Assembly: GCF_001625215.2 (NCBI RefSeq)
Contig: NC_030383.2
Coordinates: 13,900,779-13,964,778 of the forward strand
Source of the DNA: Daucus carota subsp. sativus
Lineage: Eukaryota; Streptophyta; Magnoliopsida; Apiales; Apiaceae
Direction of reading: 5' to 3'
Length of the DNA stretch: 64,000 nucleotides
Shown: piece by piece, positions 23,615 through 33,215 of the stretch
How the letters are laid out: every line of letters begins with the position of its first letter
Position numbering within the stretch: the stretch's first letter is position 1
Program-made: the position numbers and the translations under genes
Notes under the pieces: model-generated
What the model saw: only the letters and a program-made list of their open reading frames with translations
What the model was told of the DNA's origin: nothing
Database searches by the model: none

Positions 23615-25082
23615 TTTGTTTGTTGAACATTAACACACAAATTCAGATGAGGATAACTCAACTAACAACAACTAACAACTTTCTATGACTCAATAAACAT
23701 TAATACCAACTCAACCTATTAGGAAACAATCCCAGTTGATAAGAGAAACATAAAACATTAAAATGCATAGTAGATGGTTTCTGGTAATACATATAACATT
23801 GTACCAGTCTCCATTTTTCTTCAGACAGCTACTTCTTCTGGAATACCTTTCAATCTCTTAAGACCTTTAAATCTCCCCAGAGGCCTTGCAATCTCCTTCC
23901 AAGATATAACATGTAATTCTCCCTTAATCTTCTCCCTCATAGGTTCATAATATAGACCCCTTAGATAATAGATCAGAACATTGATATTCTCCTTCCATGG
24001 GTTCTGGCAATATTATTCTTCCCCTATGTGACTCTGCACTCCCCCTAAGTGAGGCATAGAACATTCTTCCCCTTGGAGCATGGATCATAGAATATTCTCT
24101 CAGAACATTCTCCCCTTTAACATCATTAAACATTCTCCCCCTTAGTTGAGGAATCCTCAATTGTTATCAATAATGATACCAACTGATTAGATAAAACATT
24201 GAATGACAGAATCCAGTATGAAGAAGACAGGGCTTCGTAGAAGGTGCATCCAGTATAAAAGTAACCATAGTAAGCATCCACTTAGATAAAACATTATAGA
24301 TACCAATTTTGAACAATAAGGTTTAAATTTGGTAAACAGTGGGTGTCTCACAAAAACATTCTGCAGGTGTATCACTCGACACTCAAAATATCTCTCAGTT
24401 TATGGGTAAGGGTGTCACTCACAAGTTCTGTAAGTGTTTCACTCCACACAAATCCTGAGCTTCCATAGATGGTGTGATGTACCTGCAAATAAGATCACCT
24501 TAGCCTCCTCATGGAAGGTCATTGGTGGTGCAATGGGAGTTCGTAATTCCCGATCCTCGTAGACTCGTCGGATAAATCCAAGTCATAGTCCACAAGTTGC
24601 CAACTACTTTCAGAAAGTAGTAAATCCTTTAAAGGATCCAGAGTTTGATTCTGGGAGGGTAGACATTAGGCCTTTCAATGGCATGAAAACTATGTTTCCC
24701 TCGGATACCTGTTAAGGCATATGATCCTTAGAAGAATCCTCTACCAGAGTAGATTGCCTTTCACCTACAAGGGTGAAAGATCCCGTTGGGGATCTGGAAA
24801 TGTTCCTTCCGGGAGGGTAGACAAGGACGTTTTAGATGGCAACGTGTCCAAGTTTCCCTCGGATGCCTATGAAGGCACTTGATTCAATAAAGAACCAGCA
24901 ATTCCAATGTCTATCCCTGATATGGACGACAAAGTTATTGCAACCGTCAATTACTTAAATATTTACCAACCACAGAAATATTCACAATATTAGTATTCAC
25001 AACATAGATACCAATAAAAAATACTTTACAAGCATGCAACAAAATTAAAATGGAATTAAACATAAAAACTATTTACAAGAGC
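23615..25082 (-). other. Copia internal 3' non-coding region
   Basis: About 1.5 kb between the pol stop and the polypurine tract has no long open frame. It has many CATTCTCCCC-type motifs (23880-24150) and two diverged copies of about 80 bases that contain GGGAGGGTAGACA and TTTCCCTCGGAT (24655-24735 and 24813-24890). SIRE relatives may carry an env-like gene here; no trace of one is recognisable. Confidence 0.6.
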
Positions 25083-28000
25083 TCATGTCATGTTTAACAT
25101 TCCAAGTCCACAAACCAATCTTGAGAAAGTGGATTCATCAAGTGGTTTAGTGAAGATGTCAGCAATCTGATCAGCTGATGGTACAAAGTGTAACACCATA
25201 GTTCTATTCATGACATGTTCTCTAATAAAATGATACCTTATGTCAATGTGCTTGGTTCTTGAATATTGTACAAGATTGTTGGAAATGGCTATCGCACTTG
25301 TATCATCACAAAATAAGGGAATTTTGTTTAATACAAGTCCATAGTCATTAAGCTGATTCCTAATCCATAAGATCTGAGCACAACAGCTACCTCCCGCAAT
25401 ATATTTTGCTTCGTCTGTCGAGGTAGATACTGAGTGTTGTTTCTTCTTGTATCAGGAAACCAACCGTCGTCCTAGAAACTGACAGCTTCCAGAAGTGCTT
25501 TTCCTATCAATCCTGCATCCTGCAAAATCAGAATCTGTATAGCCTGTTAGGTCAAAACTAGTGTTCTTAAGGTACCAGATACCTAAATTTGGTATGCCCT
25601 TAAGATATCTAAAAATCTTTTAACAGTTATAAGATGTGACTCTTTAGCATCACTCGGGAACCTTGCACATAAACATGTTGCAAACATTATATCAGGTCTA
25701 CTAGCAGTGAGATAGAGTAATGAGCCAATCATACCTCTATTGCTTGAAATATCAACTTTCTTACCAGATATGTCCTGTTCAAGCTTAGTGGGAGTGGCCA
25801 TGGGTGTCTTTGCCGGTGAAGAATCTTCTAGATTGTATTTCTTCATAAGATCTCTGACATATTTTTATTGGCAAATGAAGATCCCATCATCTTTATGACT
25901 TACTTGAAGACCAAGAAAGAATGACAGTTCACCCATCATACTCATCTCATAGTTACTCTGCATTAACTTAGCAAATCTCTTGCACAAGATATCGTTAGTA
26001 GAACAAAATATAATATCATCAACATATACTTGAAAAAAATATCATATTATAATCATGCAATTTGTGAAAGAGAGTTTTGTCTATGACACCACTAATGAAT
26101 TTGTTTCCAATTAAAAACTCAGAGAGTGTGTCATACCAGGTTCTTGGCGACAGCTTGAGGCCATAAACAGCTTTAAACAAGAAGTACGCAAAATCAGCAA
26201 ATTCTAGATTTTAAAAGCCAGGGGATGTTCTAGATATACTTCTTCTTCAAGCTTTCCATTCAGAAATGCACTTTTCACATCCATATGATAGAATTTAAAG
26301 TTGGAATGTGCAACAAATGCAAGAAAAAATTCTGATCACCTCAAGACGTGCAACTGGAGCGTAGGTTTCATCATAATCAATTCCCTCTTCTTGGGAGTAA
26401 CCTTTAGCAACCAGTCTGGCTTTGTTCCGTACAACAATGCCATCACCATCAAGCTTATTCTGGTAGACCCATCTAATTCCAATAACAGACTTTATCTTTG
26501 GTCTTGGAACCATGGCCCAGACTTCTTGTCTCTCGAAATGATTGAGCTCTTCTTGCATGGAAAGAACCCATTCCGGATCGGCTAGTGCATCTTCAATTTT
26601 CTTCGGTTTTTCCTGATATAGAAAACCCAAATATAGACATTCATTCTGAGTTGCACTCCTAGTCTAAACACCAACATCTGGATCACCAATGATTAGTTCA
26701 AAGGGATGATCTCTACTCCAGATCATCTCCCTTGGAAGATTTAATCTTGATGATTCGCCAAAACTATCATTGTGATGTTGTGTTTGACCGGTTGATCCAC
26801 CATCTCCCCCTGAGTTGCTGCCAGGTTGACTAGATGATCCACCACTAGCATTAGTAGAGTCCACAGTGTTTCCATTATTTTCTCCACCAATACCTGGATC
26901 AATATCAGCATTGTTAGTCTCATTACTAGTTGCAGCATCAGGTTATTCATCGTCATCATCCGAGTCTGAGTCAGGATATTTATCAAACTTTAGTGACTCA
27001 GATGGATCTTCAAATTGGATACTTGGGAGTTTAGTGTCATCAAAAGTAACGTTGACACTTTCCTTGACTTGTAATTGATCAATGATAAACACCTTATATG
27101 CTTGATGAGAATAACCAACAAATAATTGCTTAAAGTGCTTTGGGTTCAAACTTGCCACGATGTTCATTGCCATCCTTAAGTACATCTCAAATACATGAAA
27201 GTACTTGACCGTTGGTTTCTTTCCGTTCATACGCTCATAAGGAGTTTTCATATTTTCCTTGTTGATCAGAGTTCGATTCTAGGTGTCACAAGAAGTATTT
27301 ACAGCTTCAGCTCAAAAGTAGATGGGCAACCTTGATTCGCATAGCATAGTTCTTGCAGCTTCAATCAAGGTACGATTCTTCCTTTCTACTACTTCATTCT
27401 GTTGTGGAATTCTTGGCGCTGAGTATTGTCTTGTTATGCCATTGTCGGAGCAAAATCTGTTGAGAGTTTTATTCTTAAACTCGGTTCCATTATTGCACCT
27501 TATTGCTCTAACACGAAGTTTATCATTCGAATCCAACTCGATCTCCTTGATAAGATCAATTACCAATTGCGGAGTTTCATCCTTAGAAAGTAGGAATAAA
27601 ACCCATGTGAACTTAGAGAAGTCATCAGCAATCACCAAGGCATATCTCTTTCTTGATAAAGACATCACATTGACTGGACCAAATAAATCCATTTGTAATA
27701 GTTGCAGTGGTTCAGTAATGTTACTGGTGTCTGTGCCTTTGTATGATGCTATCTTAGCCTTCCCATTCTGACATGCCTCACAAAGTCCTTGTAGAGTGAA
27801 TTCCAAAGGAGGCAGTCTTCTCACCAAATCCCTCTTGACCAAAGAGTTTACAATTTTAAAATTAAGGTGAGACAGCTTCTTATGCCATAGCCAACTATCT
27901 TCAGGTGAAGCCTTTGAATAGAAACAATTATCTTCATCATTGGCACCTGAATTGAGATCAGCTAAGTATAAGTTAGCTTTTCTTACTCCACAGGGAGCAA

Positions 28001-28386
28001 GACGGTCATCTTTAGTGTGAGATATCAAATACTTCTCCTTGACAAAGTTTACTTCGAATCCCTTATCACAGAAGATTGTGCTTGAGTCCTTCAACCAAAG
28101 AAACTTTTTCAATGATAATATTTCCAGCAAATAAATTGCCATATCCCGTAGTACGACCTTTGCTGTTATCTCCAAAGGTGACAATTGGGCCAGCTCTCTC
28201 AATCACATTTGATAGCAGGGCTCTATCACCGATCATATGTCTAGAAGATCCACTATCGAGGATCCATACAACCTTTTCAACCTTGTTTGGCTCCCTGCAC
28301 ATATCAAACGAATTAAACCTTCTTCGGAACCCAAACTTGATTGGGCCCGGCATACTTAAAGAATTGACCTTTGTCAGCTTTGACAA
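25083..28386 (-). pseudogene. Copia pol, multiply disabled
   Basis: The domains are in Copia order: protease (WILDSGSSRHM at about 28265), integrase (HKKLSHLN zinc region, LLQMDLFGP, PQQNEVVERKNRTL), reverse transcriptase ([22 protein letters not shown], and YVDD at about 26010) and RNase H ending in GLGMLNMT at 25083. Lesions include a short deletion/frameshift after the protease (about 28075), TGG to TGA (27312), an in-frame TAA (26943), CAG to TAG (26664), one extra T in a T-run at about 26325 and a further stop near 25860. The second integrase catalytic Asp is Asn (RCNNGTEF). Many changes are C-to-T or G-to-A. The polyprotein cannot be made from this copy. Confidence 0.9.
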
Positions 28387-30751
28387 CAGATCCTATTCGA
28401 ATAACATCAGCATCGACTTTGACTGTACTTACTTTCCTACAAATAGCCTTGAACACTTTAGGTTTAGGCTTAGGAACATAAGTATCCTTCTTGATAGGAG
28501 AAGGACCAGTAGTCTTGGTTTTTGCAAACTTACTATTCATGTGCTTTCTAGGTGTTGTGTTTTCTTTGTTAGCATGCAAACTTTTGAAATAAGCAGACAT
28601 TACATTAAACGCACACAACATGCAATTATCAACACCACAAGGTTTATGGCACATATCAACTAAAGGAATAGTAGGCATGTTGTTCAGAACAACAGGGGGT
28701 TTAATAGTTTCTACACTAACATTTTGAGAAGTTCTAATGTTATAAGTAGATGAGCATGTATTGTTACCATTCCTGCATTTAACAAACTTATTAGGCTTGT
28801 TGAAATTATTCTTTAAGCCATTGGCACCTATGCCAGCTTTGGGCGAACTGAATGTGCCCTCAACTTGCATTGGCTCTACAGATGCCAAAATCTCCCTCTC
28901 ATTCTCAATATCCTCTAAATTCATTTCATATTGAATAATCACGGGCATATCAAGTAATGGTTCTGCGACAGGGGTTTTGAATAAAGGTTTGGGAGCATCC
29001 TTTAAAACATGTGGGATACCCCTGTCTTCAGCACTCTTAACAAAAGGAGTTATATTACTAGCCTTACCTACCGACTTGTTGTAATCGAAACCTATACCAA
29101 CTTTCCTTTTAATCACTTGTTGGTCAACTAGGTTCTTAACAATATTAGTCGACTCCTTATAAGCAAGGCACCTAACCTTCTCTTCAGCTAGTTGCTCATT
29201 CAGTTTGTTCTCCCTATACTCTAACACTTTGACTTTGTTAGACTGAGTCAACAAGTCACCAGTTAATTGTTCAATTTTAGGGGTGAGAACAAGTTTTTCT
29301 TTTAACTTTAACTCATGAACTTCTTGCTTTAAAGCTTTGTGTTCAAGAGTCAGAGCTTTGAGCTTATTACGAGCGTCATCACGTTCAAGTCCTAATTGCA
29401 TAAACAGTTTAGGGCAAGTAGGATCTACCGGAAATCCGCCAGTGCGATGTGGAGGTGTAGAAGGTTTCATGAAAGCCATTAGAGCAACATTCCCCCGCTC
29501 TTCCTCCTCATCACTATCTGTGTCATCCCAGCTTTTTCCTTTTGCCACATAGGACTTCCCTTGGCTGCTTTGGCCTTGATGCTTCTTTAGCAGAGCCTCA
29601 TACTTCTGCTTTAGCTCGTCATAAGATTCTTTCTTCTTTGCCAGCTGATTGGGCTTCTTGCACTCTGATGCAAAGTGACCAGGCTCATCACAGTTGAAAC
29701 ATTTAAACTTGCTTCGATCAACCATCCCAGTCTTGTAAGCCCCTTTTGATGTTGTGGACGAAGATCCCCCTTTCTGAAATTTACTACCAGAAGATTTAAA
29801 CTTGTAGGAGGGATTCTTCCTAAATCTCATGTGACCAAACTTCCTGGCAAACATAGCAAGAGATTCGTCCTCCAACTGATCTAACTCTTCCATCGAGTAA
29901 AATTCATCATCTCCCGTACTTACTGAAGTATGTCCCATTTCCGGCACAACATACTCGTGGGAGCTTCTTGAAGGTACAACAACCTTCCTTTCTTTCACAA
30001 GAGGTGATTGTATTATGAGGGCAGTAGAATTGCTGACAGACGTAGACGTGTTCAGTGTCTTTCCCCATCCGTATCTCTGTTTAGTTTGAGCCTGTTCCAA
30101 TTCATAGGTTTTCAGAACCCCATACAGCTGTTCCAATGAGATCTCTGTCAAATCTCTGCTTTCTCTGATGGCGGTTATCCTATGCTCCAGATGCTCAGGG
30201 AGTGTCAGCAAAAACTTCAGGTTCATCTCTTTGTTGTCGTAGTATTTCCCGTTCAGATTCAGATTGTTTATCAAATTGTTGAATCTGATGAATACTTCAG
30301 AAATTCCTTCTTCGGGATTAGAACCAAATTGCTCATATTGAGCCACAAGAATTTCCTTCTTGTTTTCCCGTACTTCCTCAGATCCTTCATTGATAATTTG
30401 CAGAGTGTCCCATATCTGCTTAGCACTTGTACAATTGACAACATTATTGTACATTATTGGATCCAATGATTCGATCAGAATGAGCTGTAGAGTTACATCT
30501 AGATTTATCAGCTCATTATCCTCATCCGAGAACTCAGCAGGTGTTTTCAGATAGGTTCTATGAGGAATAGTAACTCCATCTTCAGTATGTTCCAGGATAA
30601 TATTCATTGGGGGCGAAAGACCCTTCGTCAAAATATTTATGTATTTTTTATTCGCCGCCCGGAGGAACAAAAGCATGTGTCTCGTCCAAAGACCAAAATT
30701 AGCCTTGTCAAAAGGTGGAATTTTAATGCTGCTAATTTTTGCGGTAGACAT
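28313..30751 (-). CDS. gag: Copia Gag, 812 aa, intact
   Basis: The start ATG at 30751 begins MSTAKISSIKIPPFDKANFG, the typical N-terminus of plant Copia Gag (UBN2/gag_2 domain to about residue 225). A CCHC zinc knuckle follows at residues 351-364 (CFNCDEPGHFASEC), then a Lys/Glu-rich coiled coil at about 375-550 and a low-complexity tail. Gag forms the cytoplasmic virus-like particle and the knuckle binds RNA. The frame is fully open, unlike pol. The stop at 28313 overlaps the protease frame, which is shifted by one, so pol would need frameshifting or separate initiation. The length is large for Copia but normal for SIRE-type elements. Confidence 0.9.
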   Translation of the reverse strand: MSTAKISSIKIPPFDKANFGLWTRHMLLFLRAANKKYINILTKGLSPPMNIILEHTEDGVTIPHRTYLKTPAEFSDEDNELINLDVTLQLILIESLDPIMYNNVVNCTSAKQIWDTLQIINEGSEEVRENKKEILVAQYEQFGSNPEEGISEVFIRFNNLINNLNLNGKYYDNKEMNLKFLLTLPEHLEHRITAIRESRDLTEISLEQLYGVLKTYELEQAQTKQRYGWGKTLNTSTSVSNSTALIIQSPLVKERKVVVPSRSSHEYVVPEMGHTSVSTGDDEFYSMEELDQLEDESLAMFARKFGHMRFRKNPSYKFKSSGSKFQKGGSSSTTSKGAYKTGMVDRSKFKCFNCDEPGHFASECKKPNQLAKKKESYDELKQKYEALLKKHQGQSSQGKSYVAKGKSWDDTDSDEEEERGNVALMAFMKPSTPPHRTGGFPVDPTCPKLFMQLGLERDDARNKLKALTLEHKALKQEVHELKLKEKLVLTPKIEQLTGDLLTQSNKVKVLEYRENKLNEQLAEEKVRCLAYKESTNIVKNLVDQQVIKRKVGIGFDYNKSVGKASNITPFVKSAEDRGIPHVLKDAPKPLFKTPVAEPLLDMPVIIQYEMNLEDIENEREILASVEPMQVEGTFSSPKAGIGANGLKNNFNKPNKFVKCRNGNNTCSSTYNIRTSQNVSVETIKPPVVLNNMPTIPLVDMCHKPCGVDNCMLCAFNVMSAYFKSLHANKENTTPRKHMNSKFAKTKTTGPSPIKKDTYVPKPKPKVFKAICRKVSTVKVDADVIRIGSVVKADKGQFFKYAGPNQVWVPKKV

Positions 30752-30801
30752 GGTAGAAGATTGGGTGTTTTAGTGTTTGGGAAAAGATTTGGATTTTGAC
30801 A

Positions 30802-31115
30802 GAAAAAATAATTTTCAATCAAAAATAATTTTTGGAATAAAATTATCTCGAATTAAAAATTATTTGAAAAAAGATTTGAAAGAAAAATAATTTTCGATCA
30901 GAAATAATTTTTGGAATAAAATTATTTCGAATTAAAAATTATTTGGAAAAAGATTTGAAATAAAAATAATTTTCGATCAGAAATAATTTTTGGAATAAAA
31001 TTATTTCGAATAAAAAATTATTTGAGAAAAGATTGGATTTTTGAAGGAAAAATAATTTTCGGTCAGAAATAATTTTTGGAATAAAATTATTTCGAATAAA
31101 AAATTATTTGGAATT
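30802..31115 (-). repeat. Four tandem repeats of about 78 bp in Copia leader
   Basis: Four copies of an AATAATTTT-rich unit (core TTTTTGGAATAAAATTATTT) lie between the primer-binding site and gag. Copies differ by a few substitutions and one small insertion in the last. This is the untranslated leader, where dimerisation and packaging signals of retroelements usually lie. The repeats contain self-complementary AAATAATTTTT/AAAATTATTT segments. Confidence 0.8.
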
Positions 31116-31170
31116 TTTAGAAATTTTCAGAGTGAGTGTAGGATCTGATAAGGTAGATTATATCAACCTC

Positions 31171-31184
31171 GCTCTGATGCCAAT
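31171..31184 (-). promoter_or_regulatory. Primer-binding site, initiator tRNA-Met
   Basis: On the minus strand, TGGCATCAGAGC starts two bases after the 5' LTR. It is complementary to the 3' end of initiator methionyl-tRNA at 11 of 12 positions (usual form TGGTATCAGAGC), the normal primer for plant Copia elements. Confidence 0.9.
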
Positions 31185-31544
31185 TGTTAGGTCCCGATAC
31201 GATTGTAGAAGGGGGGGTTGAATACAATCGTCACAAAATTCGCGCGGAATAAATCTGATTTAAATATAACTGGATAATCAGATTTTAATTAATTAAATAA
31301 ACAAGGTTCAAGTAAAAAGTAATTTAAACTTGAAAGTCGTTATTAAATTAATTAAGGTTCAGTTTTAATGTCCACTAAATATTCTAGAATAAATTTGACA
31401 GGAAGTATTCTAATTTAGGGATTAAAACAATCGAGTGATCAAAGCACAGAAAACTGTGGATATAACAAGCAAGTTACGAACAACTTGAAAGCTTAACAAT
31501 GCTTTGAAATCAAAGAGATGAACACTTGAAATGAAGAATGAATG

Positions 31545-31557
31545 CCATATATATAGG
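31545..31557 (-). promoter_or_regulatory. LTR TATA box
   Basis: CCTATATATATGG on the minus strand, directly downstream (in element orientation) of the ATTGTCTT array. The position, about 370 bases before the LTR end, fits an RNA start that leaves a short R-U5. The same box is at 21938-21950 in the 3' LTR. Confidence 0.75.
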
Positions 31558-31574
31558 CAAAGCATTGTACATGC

Positions 31575-31941
31575 AAGACAATCACTAGACAAGACAATTA
31601 CAAGCTAGCAAAGACAATTACAAGAAGGGTAAGACAATCTAGGCTTGGGCAAGACAAAAAGGGGCAAGGGAAGACAATCACAGATTGTCTACCAAGCTTT
31701 AACCAAGTCAGAAAGACAATCAAAGGGAAGGGAAGACAATTGCACTGCCAGTAAGACAATTGCAAGAATCGGCAAGACAATCCAGGATTGTCTTGCACAC
31801 CATCCACTTGACTCGGCAAGACAAGACAATGAGATTGTCTTGCTGTCTTACACATGCCTTCGGCAAGACAATTCACAAGAATTGTCTTGCACACCATTGA
31901 ACTACTGAAATGAATCGGCAAGACAATTAAGATTGTCTTGC
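31575..31941 (-). repeat. AAGACAAT/ATTGTCTT hairpin array in U3
   Basis: In about 370 bases there are about 12 copies of AAGACAAT and four of its inverse ATTGTCTT. The four inverse copies each pair with the preceding direct copy as perfect hairpins with stems of 9-11 bp and loops of 1-4 bases, for example CAAGACAATTC-ACAA-GAATTGTCTTG. The array lies just upstream of the TATA box, so it is best read as an enhancer-type binding-site cluster. The same array is at 21968-22334. Confidence 0.85.
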
Positions 31942-33210
31942 TGCCACCAACCCATTTCGCCAAGTCGCTGAAGTTTATTAACTTCCGTCTTTTAGTCTAT
32001 TTCGTCTTATTATAGCCCGCTCCTTAGAAATGCTTTTAATCCCGCACAGCTTATAACCTTTAATTAATAAATATTTAATTTAATCCAGAAATTATATAAA
32101 TAAATATCTAACATTATTAGACATTTATAAATATAATTTTCTAATTAATTAAAATATTTATTAATATAAATAAATCCTTACGGCCCAAGTTGCGGTCTCT
32201 AGAGGGCCGGGAACCGGACTCCTTTTGCCTTGCAAATAATATTTTAATTCCATCCGGGGTTCCAGCTTTAAGATTATATCACTTTCCATAGCGTTGGTGA
32301 TAATTCTTTTTCCTCATAGTCAGACAAGTCTAAGATTCGGTCTCCTGTGGGTCTGGAACCAGATCCCTTTTGCTTTGAAAAATATAAATCAATTCCAACC
32401 GGGTTTCCAGCATTAAGAATATATCACACTCCATTGCGTTGGTGATAATTCTTTTTCCCATAGCTAGACAGGTCTGAGCGGCGGTCTCCTTGTCCTTCCT
32501 TTTGGCCTTCTTTCTTTTGCTTTCTTTTTGTAAATTAATTCTAAATCAATTAACTTATTAATAAACTTAATTATCAAATTAATTCTAATTGAATTAATTT
32601 AACAACTAAATAAATTAATAGAGATTAATTATTTAACAAAGAATTAATTAAAAACTCTATATTCCAGAAAGCAAATGTCTTGAGCCTTCATCTTGATTAT
32701 CACTCGGCTTGAACGACCACCTTCCTTTGATGTTAAATATTCAATATAAATAGCTGACACACAAATGTACTGTCTGGTTCATCTGTGCCTAACTAAAATG
32801 AATATTCTCCATCAATTAAACATTTGAGCTGTGGTCGGGTCTTCGAATCTTTGTCTTCTAGTTCTTCTTCATTTCAGTACACATATGGAATCTCTGATGA
32901 AATAAATACTTGAATCTTCATACCTTCCGAACTGCTACACAGTTTATTTGACACTGAGGCTTGATCATATGAAATGAACTTCTTCCAGTGGCTTGTAGCT
33001 GATATCTTGGAATTCTTTTGACATTCTGATTCTTGTATCTACTAGACTTTCTTGAACTGATTCCAACTAAACTATCTACTATCTACTGACATAACTTATC
33101 AGAGACGATTCCAGGTTGAGTTACAAGTTGAGTGGTTATCAGACACTAGTTGAGTTATCACTGGTTGTACAAAATAGGATTAGACATATACCTTTGAATA
33201 AGGCCTTTCA

Positions 33211-33215
33211 TGCTC
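33211..33215. repeat. Copia target-site duplication, right (TGCTC)
   Basis: Perfect partner of 21573-21577. Confidence 0.95.

Larger units (their letters stand above)
21578..33210 (-). mobile_element. Ty1/Copia retrotransposon, SIRE/Maximus-like
   Basis: A complete element of 11,633 bp in minus orientation: equal-length 2,026 bp LTRs (TG...CA), a primer-binding site, gag, a decayed pol in Copia order (protease, integrase, reverse transcriptase, RNase H), a polypurine tract and a TGCTC target duplication. The long LTRs, the large Gag with a coiled-coil tail and the GGGGGAGAT tract fit the SIRE/Maximus lineage. No env-like ORF is apparent between pol and the 3' LTR; about 1.5 kb there is non-coding. 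It is inserted in the large Helitron. The LTRs look identical wherever compared, implying recent insertion, although pol carries many lesions. Confidence 0.9.
31185..33210 (-). repeat. 5' LTR of the Copia element
   Basis: 2,026 bp, TG...CA, the promoter LTR of the minus-strand element. The TATA box lies at 31545-31557, making U3 about 1.65 kb and R-U5 about 0.35 kb. It is the same length as the other LTR and identical where compared. The short open frames inside (for example 31598-31963) are products of the repeat array and not genes. Confidence 0.95.

Noticed and set aside
27322-27771. Plus-strand frame of 149 codons opposite Copia integrase
   Set aside because: It is an antisense shadow of the integrase domain.
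28076-28663. Plus-strand frame of 195 codons opposite gag and protease
   Set aside because: It is an antisense shadow of conserved Copia coding sequence.
31575-31941. CRISPR-like appearance of regularly repeated octamers
   Set aside because: Spacing is irregular, units are only 8 bases, copies occur in both orientations, and the locus is a plant retrotransposon LTR.
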